Shown here one piece after another: positions 23,731 through 34,679 of a stretch of DNA of 64,000 bases (position 1 is the stretch's first letter; every line of letters begins with the position of its first letter). The stretch comes from Linyphia triangularis (taxonomy: Eukaryota > Arthropoda > Arachnida > Araneae > Linyphiidae). The position numbers were made by a program, and so were the translations under genes. The stretch is from NCBI GenBank assembly GCA_963978545.1, contig OZ021732.1, positions 62,410,714 through 62,474,713 on the forward strand. Direction: 5' to 3'. The notes under the pieces were generated by a model, which saw only the letters and a list, made by a program, of their open reading frames with translations, was not told the origin of the DNA and did not search any database.

Positions 23731-23952
23731 AAGCGGAATAATTAATCATTCAAAGAGTTTGCTCGCCACAAATGAAAATCGATATTGATATAAAAGATTT
23801 TAAAATATCAAACTGCAGAGATTTTCTTTCATCATAAATCATCAACCTTAATAATGAAAGGTTTCAGTCTTTAAATGTCGCCAAATTGCACATGCTTGAA
23901 TATGGCTTGGTGTCTGGATGTGACGTATGGCAGTGGAAACAGGAATAAAAAC
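23731..23952. repeat. Direct repeat, copy 2 of 2 (first at 22686-22916)
   Basis: Second copy of the unit described at 22686-22916, with the same start (CAAGCGGAATAATTA) and end (GGAAACAGGAATAAAAACG). Confidence 0.75.
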
Positions 23953-24904
23953 GTTTAAATATTATAGCCATAAACTTGGTAGAAAGCATTCTCAATGACA
24001 AATTGTCTTTTATTTGATTGAATGGTCGCAAAGAGGGTTAATTAGTCCTACAAAGATTTTTTTTGTCGTTCATAAACACATACATAAATGAGGGATTTTT
24101 TTTAAAAAAAAGGAGTCATTTAAAAGATATAAAGAAATGGTAAATCTATATTAACTCTGTATATGTGAAAATTACTTCCACTATCTACAGCAGAAATTTA
24201 AGATACAGCAATAATCTTTCAAAAGAAGTTATGAAAATGCTACCACTCACATTCTGTGCTCCTGACCCCCCCCCCCTCCCCCTTAAAGCTCTCTATTAAT
24301 TCTTCCGAACTAATTTTTTTATAACTTTAAATATAGTTTGGAAACTTTAATGAGAAACAAATAACATCAGTTTCTGTAATTCATAACACTGTTTAATAAC
24401 ATATTTGTAAAACAATTGATGACAAATAGGGTTAGAATGACAGAGTAAATATAAGAGAATTCCTTAGTTGTAATTTATTTTTAACTTTTGGAATCTGATT
24501 GGAACTTAAATCTGTATTAGAAAACTAGAAATATTCAAATTTTTTAAGCGGAGTTTATTTTTGGAAAAATTCGACTAATAGTGAATAATGTAGTGTCGCA
24601 AATTAGTAAGGTGGAATTCTACAAAACATTTTCAGGATTTCTATTTCTTTGTTAAAAATGTGGCAAAAAGTAGGGCAATTTGGGTCCTGTACTGAGCGCA
24701 AAACGATATAGTTCCATACCAACATTTCGAACCTCATCCTAAAAAATTCAGTAAAATGATCCCCGTTGTACATTCATCATATAGCTAAATTTTTTTATTA
24801 CAAACAACCTTCGTAATATCTGGTAATTTTCGAGTATTTTCACATTATCAGGACATCCTAATGGTACCGTAAAATGAAATTGCCATGCAGATGATCATGT
24901 CAAT

Positions 24905-25890
24905 CTCAAGCTATGTATTTCAATCGTCTCGAGAAATATATTTTGCTCTCTAGTCGGTAGATGATATTTTATTAATTCGAGATTTTTTATTTATACTCTA
25001 ACGTTGGTTAAAAATTAACATTGCTGGTCAGTTTGTTTTAATTTTTGAGGTTTAGGAAAATAAGTTTTTAATAATTTGATAATTTTTATCAGTAAAATAT
25101 TTTTTCCAACAAAAAATATACTTATATATATTTTTTTAAATGCGTATTCCAAATATTATAAAAACAATTATTACAAAAAAAATCAAGCACATACTTTCGC
25201 CTTCCTTCAAAGAACCTAATCGACGCTCTTGCTCTAGAATTCTTACTAAGCAGATTGAAAAACGTAGGTTTTTATAGTAGTGTCTCGATATAATTGTTTT
25301 AGTATATTTTTCATATTAATTAAAATGTCCTTATTTTTTAGTGATATGATCGAAAAGTTGAATTAAATCAATTATAAATAAAAAACGTAATGCTGACTTT
25401 CAAAAGTAATTTGATACAAAACGATACTCAAATAAATAGATATTTATTTTTTCTTAGTCAGCTGTAATGAAAAGAAAAATATTATAATAATTGTTTTAGT
25501 ATATTTTTCATATTAATTAAAATTTCATTTAATTATTTTTTAGTGATATGATCGAAAAGTGGAATTAAATCAATTATAAATAAAAAACGTAATGCTGACT
25601 TTCAAAAGTAATTAATACAAAACGATACTCAAATAAATAGATATTTATTTTTTCTTAGTCAGCTGTAATGAAAAGAAAAATATTATAATAATTGTTTTAG
25701 TATATTTTTCATATTAATTAAAATTTCATTTAATTATTTTTTAGTGATATGATCGAAAAGTGGAATTAAATCAATTATAAATAAAAAACGTAATGCTGAC
25801 TTTCAAAAGTAATTAATACAAAACGATACTCAAATAAATAGATATTTATTTTTTCTTAGTCAGCTGTAATGAAAAGAAAAATATTGAATT
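24905..25890. repeat. Dispersed repeat with local triplication (25293-25890)
   Basis: The 5' part aligns with 12480-12840. The terminal unit, about 197-201 bp and starting ATTGTTTTAGTATATTTTTC, is present three times (starts near 25293, 25490 and 25691). Each unit contains GTGATATGATCGAAAAGT and ends CAGCTGTAATGAAAAG. Units two and three are nearly identical; unit one lacks a short TTCATTTAA-type insertion. This indicates a recent tandem duplication. No coding capacity is seen. Confidence 0.85.
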
Positions 25891-26450
25891 TTAATCTTTC
25901 AAAAATGGCAATAAAAACAGAACTAAAAATATTGTTTTCATTTTAGATACTTGACCATCACCTTATAAATTTTAATTTTTTTTTTTCTGCGTTTTATTAA
26001 TCCTTTGCAGGGTTTTTACAGTTCAGGGATAGCAGATTAACAAATTGAAAGTGAAAAAACTTGATTCTTTAAAAACTATTTAAAAAAAAATAGAGAGTAA
26101 AAACTTAAACGCACTTTTCTCGAAACAACTTTTTTTCAAATGGCGGACACTTAATCTACAAAACTACTTGGTCGATTTCAATGGTTTTGGTCGTTTTGTT
26201 CGTTGAGCTATTTTGTTTGCCAATTTACCACATTTTGCCAAAAAAAATTTAAAATTAATTGTAACATATTTCTTAGCAAAGAATAGTGAAAAACAGGGAT
26301 GTTTTTTCAACCATTTTTTCAAACATCCGCCATTTTGTTAATATTTTTTATTTTTGGCAAATTGTCACTTAAAGAACCTTCTTTTTGAAGATTCCGCTTT
26401 TTTTCTTTCAGATTTACCAATCCTAAGAATAACTGTCCACCGTGTGACAC
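25891..26450. other. Non-coding, AT-rich
   Basis: No gene is visible. Phrases AAATGGCGGACACTT (about 26139) and AACATCCGCCATTTTG (about 26322) are partly inverted (GGCGGA / TCCGCC) and may be ends of a short inverted-repeat element. Confidence 0.35.
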
Positions 26451-26631
26451 GCCGATCAAACGGTGTAGTGGTTAGCGTGCTAGCTTCTAGATCGCGAGGT
26501 TGTGGGTTCGAGTCCCGTGTAAGGTATGGGTGTTTGTAAGTGTATGCTGGCTTGTCAAATGACGAATGTTTCGGCCCATTATAGCTCTCGTGTTGCTGAC
26601 GGCGCCAGATAATCTGAAAACAACAAACCAA
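26451..26631 (+). mobile_element. tRNA-derived SINE, copy 3
   Basis: Plus orientation, same family (B box GGTTCGAGTCC, body to GGCGCCAGATAATC). Flanking 14-mers CCACCGTGTGACAC (26437-26450) and CCACCGTGGGACAC (26632-26645) differ at one base. Confidence 0.85.
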
Positions 26632-26745
26632 CCACCGTGGGACACCATTTTTTGAGGCCTCGACTTTGGCGCCTCCTGGATAGTTGTTAAAAAATGAAAT
26701 AGGGAAAAAAATCAAGTATTTTGGTATTCTATAAGCTTCAAGTAA

Positions 26746-26776
<31 letters not shown>

Positions 26777-27089
26777 TCATTGTAATATCTTACACAGGAC
26801 CAGAAAAAAAAATTATTGAAAATTTTGTATTTTTTAGCTTTCCAAGGTGTCAAGTACCTTAAGAAATAAACAATTTAGATTTTTCACCCTCGAAATAAAC
26901 TTTTGGACCATTCAAACAAAGAAAATAAAACTATAAGAATATATATAGCATTAGAAATAATTTGAAATGAAAGGTTCAGTTAAGAGCAACTGGAGTTATA
27001 CAGGGTGTCTATAAAAGGTTGGATACATTTTGATGTTAAATAATTCATAAAATAATAAAGACAAATTTAAATTGATAACACTAATGGTT

Positions 27090-27420
27090 AGATAGATTCA
27101 AAAAGTTTTATGGTCCTTGTCAATGGACTTCCACACGTGTGCCGTTCGTCGCACGGAGAATATCAAGACGGCAGTCAATTTCACGCCAGTATGGGCAAGC
27201 ATGTCGGCATCCACAGAGGCTATAATCCTGGTCTATAAGCGGCGCAGTTTGGCTCTTGAGTTATTCTTGAGCAATGAAAATGAAAATCAACCAACCAACC
27301 TGGTCTTTAAGTCACCAACATTCGACACTTTCCTCCTGTAAACGATGTCCTTTACGAATCCACTAAAAAAACAGTCAAGTGCTTTATGTCAAATGATCTG
27401 GGTGGTCAAGAGGGGAAAAC
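27090..27420 (-). pseudogene. Mariner/Tc-type transposase C-terminal remnant
   Basis: Minus-strand reading gives a block of the type F-x-GFVKDIVYRRKVSNVGDLK, then a segment ending DADMLAHTG, then a decayed C-terminal tail. This matches the layout of the C-terminal end of many arthropod IS630/mariner transposases (W-G-x-VKDxVY, L-x-L-x-I, TPDML...). No catalytic residues remain. Confidence 0.55.
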
Positions 27421-27585
27421 ATACAATTAATAACGTGAGCAGACAATATTTTAAAAAGAAACGCGAAAAACATAAAATTAATAACACGGGCAGACGGTAT
27501 TTTCAAAAGAAATGATATTCAAATGGGGAAAGGAAATTTTCAATGGCAACGTTCACTATAAATGAAAATATAGTATGAGTTATTC

Positions 27586-30067
27586 CAACGTTTCTCAACC
27601 TTTCAGTATTCGCGACCCAGTTTTCAATCATAATTTTCATCTCGCCCCCGCTTACAATAAAATGTATACAACAATAATGTATATTGAGTATTTTGGATTC
27701 TGTTTTTAAATTATTATTAACTAACTGCCAAAACAAGAATAAAAGCGAGCCAACGTTGGCGAGAAACCACATCTGGAATTTTGCCAAGCAAGCTGTGAAC
27801 ACGACCGATGCCGTCTCGAGCATGCGCAGAGCAAATGTTTTCTCATAGGAAGAAGGAAAATGTTCGATAACACAAGTTTCAATTCCAGCCAGTCTCATTC
27901 GAGTCTATCCTTCTATCGCTATCAAATCTATCGTGAATATGTTTGTAGATTTTCGTGTTAATTGCAATTCCCCATATTAAATATTCACGGCAGCAGATGC
28001 AGACTCATGGATAAATTTTTAAGCGGAAATAAGAGAGCATTAGACGATAGTCAAGCATGTTAACAAGTACACAGACGAACGTGGTTCCGAAAATAAAATC
28101 AAGAAAATATTTTCAAGAATACTTACATTTTGGGTTTACCAGTACTGTAGTAAATAAAGAAGAAAGGCCCCTGTGTATCATTTTCTCAAAAATATTGGCC
28201 GCAGACAACATGAAACCTAATATACTTAAACGACATTTGGAAGCGCTTCATACTGAGTACGTCACAAACCCAGAGAATTCTTCGAATTGAAATTAAAATC
28301 ATATGAAAAGCAAAAATCATTTGCTAAAGAAACTTTGTGAATAAAAAAGCTTAAATTGCATCTGACAAAGTTTCATATAAAATAGCCTGATATAAAAAAC
28401 CTAACACCAGTGGTGAAGAGCTTATTTTGTCATCAGCAATTGAGATTGTAGAAAATATGTTTGGAGACAATTTTTCAAAACAATTGCAGACCATACCTCT
28501 TTCAAATGATACTGTTTCTCGTTGAATTGGTGATATAGCTGAAGGTGTACAGTGTCAGCTTTTCTCGAGGTTGCTTGACAAATTGTTTTCAATACAGCTT
28601 GATGAAGCAACATATAGTAATAAAGATGCCCATTTAATTGCCTATGATCGAATTTGTGATAATATGTCAGTAGTAGAACTACTTTTCTGCAAACTAATGG
28701 AAGCCCAAACAACAGCGTTCGCATTATATGCTATTTTAAACATTTTTATGAACGAGGCAAACATAGAATGGAAAAATTGGGTCGGAATATGCACCGATGG
28801 TGTTTGTTCAATGTCCGGAAGATTCCCAGGTATACAAGCACTTGCAAAACAAAAATCATCTCAATGCGTCTGGACACATTGCATGACCACAGAGAAGCTT
28901 TGGCTTCGAAAGAAATTAGTCCTGGTCTGAATATTCTGTTAACTACGGTTATAACCGTAGTAAAATATATAAAAATTAGACCTCTGAAATCGATAATCTT
29001 TTCCGTACTTTGCAAAGACATGGGTTCAGTACATTTAGCATTACTATTTTATTGCGAAGCAAGATGGTAATCAGGGGAGAAATTTTTGCAACGTGTTTTG
29101 AATTAAGAGAAGAAATCGCCATTTTCCTAGAAGAAGAAAACAGACCGGAAGGCGAAAATGCAATGGTTTATTTGTGATGAAACTGAGCTACTAGTCGACA
29201 TATTCGAGAAATTAAATATCTTGAATCTTCAACTCCAAGGAGAAAATACACATATGTTGTATACAAGTGGTAAAGTTAATGCTTTTTGTTAAAAATTGGA
29301 ACTGTGGAGCAGAAATTTAAAGCAAAAAAACCTAACAATGTTTGCAAATGTAGATGATTGTACTAAAACTTACAAGGCTGAAGAAGAACATGTAAAAGTT
29401 GTTTTTGTAACCATTGAAAATCATTTAGCCATGCTGGCAAAGAATTTTACAGAGTATTTTCTTTGTGACGACAAACTGATAGCAAGTTACGAGTGGGTTA
29501 GGGATTCATTTCATAAGACTCCCGAAGGGCTCTCAATTGATGAGGAAGAAAAATTCATAGACTTCACAAGTGGCGAAACCAAAAGACAATTTAGTAATAA
29601 ATCACTATTTGAATTTCGGGCAGGAGTAGAGGATGATTTTTCTACACTAAAAACAAGAGCATTTCGCATTCTATTACCATTTTCGACATCCTACCTTTGT
29701 GAAACTGGATTTATTGTTGTGGCTTCTTTGAATATAAAATATGGATCTCGTTTAAATATAAAAACAAAACTGAGAGTGGCTATCTCTAATATAAAGCCTT
29801 CCTTCGATAAACTTTGCTCTGCAAGACGGACCCAAGGAAGTCACTAATAATTATTATATTTGGTTTTAATTTAGTATGTTTTGATTAAGTAAGTTTTGAT
29901 TTAGTAAGTTGTTTTACTTTATTTGTTAAATATGTCAAAAAGTATTTTGTTTTCTAGGTGTATGTGTGCTTTCTTTTCAGTCAGTTAATCATTTTTTTTT
30001 TTAAATAATATTTTCTCTTGGATATTCTAGCGCCTCCCTTCCGCGCTCCACAGGTTGAGAATCGCTG
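27586..30067 (+). mobile_element. Buster-type hAT transposon with exact 8-bp target duplication
   Basis: Exact 8-mers AGTTATTC lie at 27578-27585 and 30068-30075. The ends are CAACGTTTCTCAACCT and, on the opposite strand, CAGCGATTCTCAACCT, the CAGnGnTTCTCAACC termini characteristic of Buster/ZBED-like hAT elements. The length is 2482 bp with one decayed transposase gene on the plus strand. It is inserted inside the mariner-like relic, about 90 bp from its right end. Confidence 0.9.
28010..29850 (+). pseudogene. hAT (Buster/ZBED5-like) transposase pseudogene
   Basis: Across several frames it gives the order known for Buster-type hAT transposases. There is a degraded BED-finger/N-terminal part (28010-28290), then LFSIQLDEATY (about 28588), LLFCKLMEAQTTA (about 28680), and WKNWVGICTDGVCSMSGRFPG (about 28770; DG of the catalytic region). 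In shifted frames there are HxxALASKE and a second acidic block (28880-29180), then the C-terminal dimerisation region RILLPFSTSYLCETGF (about 29660-29710) with SRLNIK. Numerous stops and frameshifts make it dead. Related sequences were domesticated in vertebrates (ZBED5, GTF2IRD2 C terminus), but nothing here suggests domestication. Confidence 0.85.
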
Positions 30068-30399
30068 AGTTATTCTATGAATAAATGTCATAAGTAGGTC
30101 TATATCTTCATTATTTTATGAATTATTCAACATCAAAATGTGTCCAACTTTTCATAGACCCCCTGTATATTGCCGTATTAAGTACAGCTTTGGTTTCTAT
30201 GCCTATTTTGGGAAAATTTAATTATTGTTATCTGTTATTTTTTTCTACATAATGTTGAAGTTTATAGGTCCTACGTGTGTAGCAAGATCTGCCCTGAGCT
30301 TGTGTTTAGTCATCCTGATCAAACTGTTGCACAAATTAAAAATTCTATTGTAATTTATTTTTATCTTATTTTATTTATTAATAGCGATTATACAGGTTA

Positions 30400-30746
30400 G
30401 AAAAAGGTGGCAACACCTAAAGCAATCGAGAAATTTCGAGCTGTTTCTTTTCCGACGAATTGGCTGGACATTTCTCGATTGTTCTCTCGCGCCAAGTATA
30501 AATAAGACTGTAGATCAGGAAAGTTTTCAGATTGACTTCGGACTTCGATGAAAACTGATAGCTTTGTTGACCTATTGGAGTAGACTTGTATAATCGCTGT
30601 TTTCGAAGTTGTCCTTGCTGAAGCTTGTGAGCGATTACACTGTTGTCTGTGAATACATTTTGTGAGTTTTCTGAAGAGAGAATAAATACTAGTTTTACCT
30701 GAAAAACTGTGCCATCATTGCCTCAGTGTAAAAAAAATTCTTAACA
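30400..30746 (+). repeat. Probable 5' LTR of a plus-strand Ty3/gypsy element (left border unknown)
   Basis: A TATA-like TATAAATA (30497-30504) and an AATAAA (30681-30686) lie upstream of a primer binding site at 30748. The region ends ...TTAACA before the PBS. No 3' partner is present in the window because the element is 3'-truncated, so the 5' border cannot be fixed by comparison. Confidence 0.5.
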
Positions 30747-30747
30747 G

Positions 30748-30765
30748 TGGTGTCAGAAGTGGGAT
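30748..30765 (+). other. Primer binding site, tRNA-Leu type
   Basis: TGGTGTCAGAAGTGGGAT is the complement of the 3' end of animal tRNA-Leu of the CAA family (…TCCCACTTCTGACA plus CCA). It lies one base after the LTR end and 13 bp before the gag start. Confidence 0.75.
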
Positions 30766-32479
30766 AACGTAATTTTGAATGCCGACAACTAGAGGAATGA
30801 TGAAAGACCAAATGAAGCAATTAATGGAAATGATTGCTGGAATAAAAGCCAGACAAGAATCCACGGCCGCTGAAATGAAAGCCGAAATAAAAGCCGGACA
30901 AGAATCAACCGCCGCTACCATAGCCGCCGGTCAAGCCTGCCAAGAATCAACGAACGCTGAACTCATCGCTACGATTGCCGCCGGTCAAGCGCGCCAAGAA
31001 ACGCCTAACGCCGAACTCGCCGCTGCAATCGCAACCTGCCGAGAATCCACATCAGCAGCTATAATTGGGATTAAAGAAGAAATGCAATCCGAACTGGCTA
31101 CAATGGTGGAATCTACGATAATAGAGACTACTACAAGTGTTCTACAATCGGTAAAAGAAGAGGTTCTGAGTGAAGTAAGAAAATGAATCAGTGAGAGTTT
31201 TGAGGCGGTTAATGGGAAAGTTGACTGCTTCGGAGAAAAGGTTTCTACAGTGAAAGAAGATATTGTGACTGTGAGGAATGAAATCGAAGAAAAGGTTTCC
31301 ACCATGAAAGAGGAACAGGAAAAGTTTCATGACGCTGTTGAAGAAAGGCTACGGAAAATTGAAATGGGGGAAGCTATGACCGTTGCAACGCCTAAATGGG
31401 ATAATGTTTCCACTCCCTTCATTGCGCCACGTTCCAACATCAAAGTAGCCACTTTTGATGGGAGGTCGTCTTGGTGCGTTTATCAAACGCAGTTTGAAAT
31501 TATTGCTTCTGCGAATGGTTGGGACGATACTTCGAAGGCATTCCATCTCGCAGCATCTCTTCGAGGTGAAGCTGCTGACATTTCACAGACACTACCTGAA
31601 GAGAAGCGGGGAGAATTCGTGGCGCTGGCAAGTGCGTTGGAGTTGAGGTTTGGGGAGCAGCATCTAAAAGATTACAACAGACTGCAATTGAAAGTGAGAC
31701 AGCAGAAGGCCAATGAAACTCTTCAAGAATTGGCATCGGATGTAGAAAGACTGTCGCTCCTCGCTTTCCCAGACTGTCCCTCGGACGTACGAGATAATCT
31801 GTCTCTTCAGTATTTCGTGGATGCCATCAAAGATCCCGACATACAGCAAGCTACCAGGATGTCAGACAGCAAAGATCTGAAGTCCACCCTCGTTTATGCT
31901 ATGAGAGTAGAAGCCGCACAGTACGGTGGATCGAAAAAAAAAATCAGAATTTCAAATCCGACCTATGGGGAAAAGATGTTCTATGGTATATAGATATATG
32001 GAAAAATAATTAAAAAATTTAAATTTTAAGTTCAGTACTGCCACAAGGAGGATGAAGTTTAGGTATTTGAGCTTTTTTATAGCAAAAAGTCAAAGTCAAT
32101 TGAAATTTTATTTTAAAGAATTTCAAAACCTACCTATACGGAAAAGATGTTCTGAGGTACATTAATTAAGGGAAAAATAAAATAAAAATAATAAATTTTA
32201 TGTTAAGCTCTTTGCAAGGGACCTGAAGTTTTGGTATTTAAGCTTTATAATGGTAAAATGTCAAAGTGATTTTTGTTTAAGTGAAACAGGCCTTTAGTAC
32301 TTTTAAATGTTTATTGGAATGAGAGGACATATACTAAATGGTTCCAAAAAAAAAAGCTTTAGGAACATATTACAGCTTCTTAGAATTAAATCAAGAAAAA
32401 TAAAAAATAATTCGGAATTACAGTAAACGGTAATCACGTTTGGTGTTGAAAACTGGCTTGAGGTTTCGTGATTCCAGGC

Positions 32480-33370
32480 TATTTCTTTTTAACCTATTTC
32501 TTCTGTATGATCCGCTTACAGCAGAAAATGCTTCTGTGACTATTCGTTCTGTAGCTTAGTGCGACAGAGATACCCCTTGATAGTAGGTAATGCTGTAGTA
32601 TTGCCGTAGAAATGACTGCTGGGTTTACTATTGTTCCTGAAATCATGTCATCACTAAATCGTTCTGTCACATTCTCCCACTTAATCAAGTTCACATAATC
32701 TGACACACAAGGGTCAACAGTTGGTATGTTTAAGATACGGATATTAATCGCTAAAAGGGTTTGGGTTGCAGCAGACCGTTTGACTTTACGCAAATTCAAA
32801 ATTCTTTGGAGGACCGATTCCTTTGTGTTATTTCCGTTGTCAGCTGGCACTGATATCAGGATATTTTCAGGAAAGCCCAAACCCCTGTTTCAAAAATTAC
32901 TGGATCAATGACTTTTATCAAATTAATTGAGAAATAACGCGATAGAAAAATTGATTAATGCAAATGCGCCTGCACCATAGGTTACCGATTGTTTGGTTTT
33001 GATCTTGAATCACATCGGTGCCTAGACTTTTACGCGAAATATAACATGAGAATTCTGTTGGGGGTTGTAAACCACCTTGAGTGGCAAATCTTTCCAGAGT
33101 TTCTCTTCAACAGCCCTTCGCTGCTTTGTCAGCAGTGATGGCTTCACAAATGTCCATTAAGCGCAGTTGATCAGTACTTAAGTCTTTCTTGTTAGTCTGT
33201 TCGCATAGGTTGGGCTTACGTGAATGAAACTACAGGTAGTGTCTCGCATACGGTCACTCTTTGGCTTGTAACTGGCACACAAACCATTGTAGTGGACGCT
33301 TCAAAATCAGTTCCATATTTCGTATAACATCTTCTTTGATACCTGTGTTGACAGACTACCTACTATCGCA
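32480..33370 (-). pseudogene. Relic of the uncharacterised transposon protein family (second copy)
   Basis: Minus-strand translation across frames gives LKRPLQWFVCQLQAKE (about 33318-33265), a DLSTDQLRLMDICEAITADK block (about 33200-33140), and a TQGGL...PPTEFS-type block (about 33080). Then come SVLQRILNLRKVK with a long linker ending in VNLIKWENVTE (about 32850-32660), and a C-terminal block ending ERIVTEAFSAVSG in a shifted frame (about 32560-32520). This is the same order as the relic at 1-1250, and here it covers the C-terminal half. Stops and frameshifts are abundant. No catalytic triad can be proposed from these fragments. Confidence 0.6.
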
Positions 33371-33412
33371 ACCAACATTGTTGTATTTATGTCATTGTCG
33401 ACGCATGACCAA

Positions 33413-33589
33413 GCCGACCAAACGGTATAGTGGTTAGTGTGCTAGCTTCTAGACCGCGAAGTTGCGGGTACGAGTCCCGTGTAAGTCATGGATGTTTGTA
33501 AATGTATGTTGGCTTGTCAAATGACGAATGTTTTGGCGCATTATAGCCCTCGTGTTGCTGAAGGCGCCAGATAATCTGAAAACAACTAA
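33413..33589 (+). mobile_element. tRNA-derived SINE, copy 4
   Basis: Plus orientation; head GCCGACCAAACGGTATAGTGG, B-box region GGGTACGAGTCCC (one base off the family), body to GGCGCCAGATAATC. The flanking 16-mers at 33397-33412 and 33590-33605 start GTCGACGCATGA and differ at one base. It is inserted inside the transposon 31922-34399, making a three-level nest. Confidence 0.85.
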
Positions 33590-34679
33590 GTCGACGCATG
33601 AACAAAACTTACGATGTGCTTTCCTCGAGATAGCTTTCAGTTAATTTTCTAGCTTTGAAAGCGCGATATTTGTAGTAGTATGAACTTATTTTTCTCAAAA
33701 TGTTGGAGTGGTCATTTATTGGTATTAAAGCTCGTTTACAGGTATCTTCTAACTTACTTGCAAATTATTGACACGAGGAGAAAAGTTTATATAAATACAC
33801 TGTACTTTGCTTCTCTTTTTGAATGCCAATATACTCACCTAAGTGCGTTTTTCGTACGTAGGAAGCATAATCGTGGGCATATTACAGCCTGACTCAAATA
33901 TAAGACAAATCATGTATTTTCTTATCAACGCCACAATACAGTATTAGTCCAAGTACACAAACAAACAAATGTCACATAATAAAATTGTAATTTAATTCAC
34001 AAGAACAGCGCTCACCGATTAGGCGTCGAATTCCGTAAGCCGCTGACAACTGCACTATAAGGTTGTAGGGCTGATTCAACGGTGATATGGGAGGGGGGGG
34101 GAGGGGGGTCAAAAAAGGTTGAAATGTACATTGTTCTACTAATTATTCAATAATCATCACTTTTTTAGGATTTATATTGTAAAAAACAATTATTTTTAGT
34201 GTAAAATCATTTAACGAAAATAAGGACTTTTTGCGGTTTTTTCGAAAATTCAACCCCTTTGTGGCAGTGCAAAATTTTAAAATTATTTTTTTTTTATTAT
34301 TTTTTCCCTAATCTCTATATCATAGAACATCTTTTCCCCATAGGTAGCTTTTGATTAATAATATATTTTTTTATATCCATAGAAGAACGATCCACCCTAC
34401 CGCACAGCAAGCTTCTAGAAAAGATCGGCGTTTCGTATGTGGAACATTGGCAGACGATTCCTCTGAACTTTTCACGAAGAAGTTTCAAAAACTGGAAAAC
34501 AAGGTGGAGCGAATTATGAGAAGTAATCCTGGCTCGAAGGATCGAAAAACTAGAGTGGTTTGTTGGTTCTGTAACCGTGAAGGATATTTCAGACGTGACT
34601 GCCCGGAATTGGACAGGAGAGGGGACAAACCCTCGTCCGAGTCTCAGCAGTAAAACTAAAGAGCGACTTTCTAAAGAAA

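Larger units (their letters stand above)
27001..30165 (-). mobile_element. Mariner-like element relic with about 65-bp inverted ends, split by a hAT element
   Basis: The ends CAGGGTGTCTATAAAAGG (27001 onward) and, on the opposite strand, CAGGGGGTCTATGAAAAG (from 30165 inward) continue as inverted repeats for about 65 bp. Both share ACATTTTGATGTT and AATAATTCATAAAATAAT, and both ends are flanked by TATA. Removing the hAT insertion leaves only about 670 bp. The only coding remnant is a transposase C terminus at 27090-27420, so the element had lost most of its middle. Confidence 0.7.
31922..34399 (-). mobile_element. 2.5 kb DNA transposon with 8-bp target duplication, carrying an uncharacterised protein family
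   Basis: Exact CCGCACAG 8-mers lie at 31914-31921 and 34400-34407. The ends TACGGTGGATCG and (opposite strand) TAGGGTGGATCG differ at one base. Inverted similarity continues inward for about 150 bp, including CCTATGGGGAAAAGATG in both arms and a CTGCCACAA block. The left arm is followed by a diverged tandem copy of itself (about 31955-32115 and 32120-32275). The coding relic runs on the minus strand (about 33370-32480). The superfamily is undetermined; an 8-bp duplication is shared by hAT, P, Merlin and some others. Confidence 0.85.
30779..34653 (+). pseudogene. Ty3/gypsy gag, interrupted by a DNA transposon
   Basis: The ATG is at 30779. The N-terminal part is a long coiled-coil-like region with imperfect repeats of the type AGQ.RQEST.AEL (residues about 20-95). 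A single in-frame TGA stands at 31184-31186, and the same frame stays open on both sides. The capsid-like domain follows (VATFDGRSSWCVYQTQFEI, then a YFVDAIKDPDIQQ block). At 31921, exactly on a codon boundary, the frame is cut by the transposon 31922-34399. It resumes at 34408 and ends with a nucleocapsid zinc knuckle CWFCNREGYFRRDC. The usual histidine of C-C-H-C is tyrosine here. The CAG-ending 8-mer CCGCACAG is duplicated on both sides. Confidence 0.85.

Noticed and set aside
28010..29850. Domesticated ZBED-type host gene
   Set aside because: Many stops and frameshifts, intact transposon ends and an exact 8-bp duplication show an ordinary dead hAT copy.
30779..31186. Stand-alone small repeat-rich protein
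   Set aside because: The same frame continues past a single TGA into a gypsy Gag capsid region, and a primer binding site lies just upstream.
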